This document shows, piece by piece, positions 5,558 through 5,750 of a stretch of DNA of 5,750 nucleotides; the first letter of the stretch is position 1; each line of letters opens with the position of its first letter. Location: positions 1 to 5,750 of the forward strand of contig JASHUF010000472.1 of NCBI GenBank assembly GCA_030040175.1. Direction: 5' to 3'. Made by a program: the position numbers and the translations under genes. The stretch is from Acidobacteriaceae bacterium. GTDB taxonomy: Bacteria > Acidobacteriota > Terriglobia > Terriglobales > Acidobacteriaceae. The notes under the pieces were generated by a model. It had not been told where the DNA came from, ran no database searches, and saw only the letters and a list, made by a program, of their open reading frames with translations.

Positions 5558-5750
5558 GTGATTGCTAAGTCCAAGTTGCGAAAAGGGGGGCGCGGGTCAA
5601 GCCGGCTGGATGGCAACGGGCAATCGCTGTCCAATCGCGCCTACCAGCAGATTCGGGACGAGATTCTGAGCGGGGATCTTTCGATCGGGGACGTGCTTTC
5701 GCGGAGGCGTCTGGCGGAGCGGCTGAACATGAGCTTTCTGCCCATTACCG
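5558..5750 (+). CDS. GntR-family transcriptional regulator, N-terminal part (runs off the window)
   Basis: The first 64 codons are present. After a basic, Gly/Ser-rich leader of about 26 residues comes the winged helix-turn-helix: AYQQIRDEILSGDL, then IGDVLSRRRLAERLNMS, leading into the recognition helix at the edge. This spacing (Ile-Leu-x-Gly-x-Leu then Leu-Ala-Glu-x-Leu) is the classic GntR pattern and most resembles the FadR/FCD subfamily, whose C-terminal domain binds organic acids or sugar acids. That domain is outside the window. GTG 5558 is the first start after an in-frame TGA (5552-5554). Its Shine-Dalgarno (GGGG, 7 bases upstream) is modest, and TTG 5576 is the alternative. A five-codon ATG frame (5551-5568) overlaps it and is better spaced from GGAAGG at 5538. 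The gene is divergent from the SDR and probably represses itself and its neighbours until an inducer binds. Confidence 0.85.
   Translation, partial: MIAKSKLRKGGRGSSRLDGNGQSLSNRAYQQIRDEILSGDLSIGDVLSRRRLAERLNMSFLPIT

Overview
The window looks like a bacterial catabolic locus for a sugar, polyol or sugar acid. It is moderately GC-rich, tightly packed and partly translationally coupled. The mix of Zn-dependent and short-chain dehydrogenases, a xylose-isomerase-like TIM barrel protein, a HUMPS-family decarboxylase and a GntR regulator is typical of soil bacteria such as Acidobacteriota. That phylum assignment is an impression from protein style, not proven by anything here.

Layout. Positions 1-223 lie downstream of the last operon gene and hold no gene I can support. 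From 3845 down to 224 on the minus strand runs one operon: a medium-chain dehydrogenase (MDR), a short-chain dehydrogenase (SDR), a sugar phosphate isomerase/epimerase-like protein, a doubtful 63-residue small ORF, and a HUMPS-family protein (relatives of 3-hexulose-6-phosphate synthase and 3-keto-L-gulonate-6-phosphate decarboxylase). Consecutive genes overlap by 4 bases (ATGA or GTGA), or by 17 bases at the small ORF. The operon has its own promoter with both hexamers matching the sigma70 consensus. About 670 bases of GC-rich, hairpin-bearing sequence without a convincing gene separate it from a second minus-strand SDR gene (4584-5348), which is probably its own transcript ending at a strong hairpin. 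A GntR-family regulator starts divergently at 5558 and runs off the right edge.

Regulation. Two TGATA/TATCA inverted repeats sit in the divergent SDR-gntR intergenic region. A near-identical site (TGACATATCA, minus strand) overlaps the -35 box of the main operon. One promoter-region site and the operon site share the 9-mer ATATCAGTA. This suggests that the GntR protein controls its own gene, the lone SDR and the operon as one local regulon.

How it may work together (inference): the dehydrogenases would oxidise a polyol, sugar or aldonate to a keto sugar (acid), the TIM-barrel protein would isomerise or epimerise it, and the HUMPS protein would break a C-C bond (decarboxylation or retro-aldol). 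No kinase, no phosphohexulose isomerase and no transporter is in view, so the substrate cannot be named and the pathway may not match a described one.
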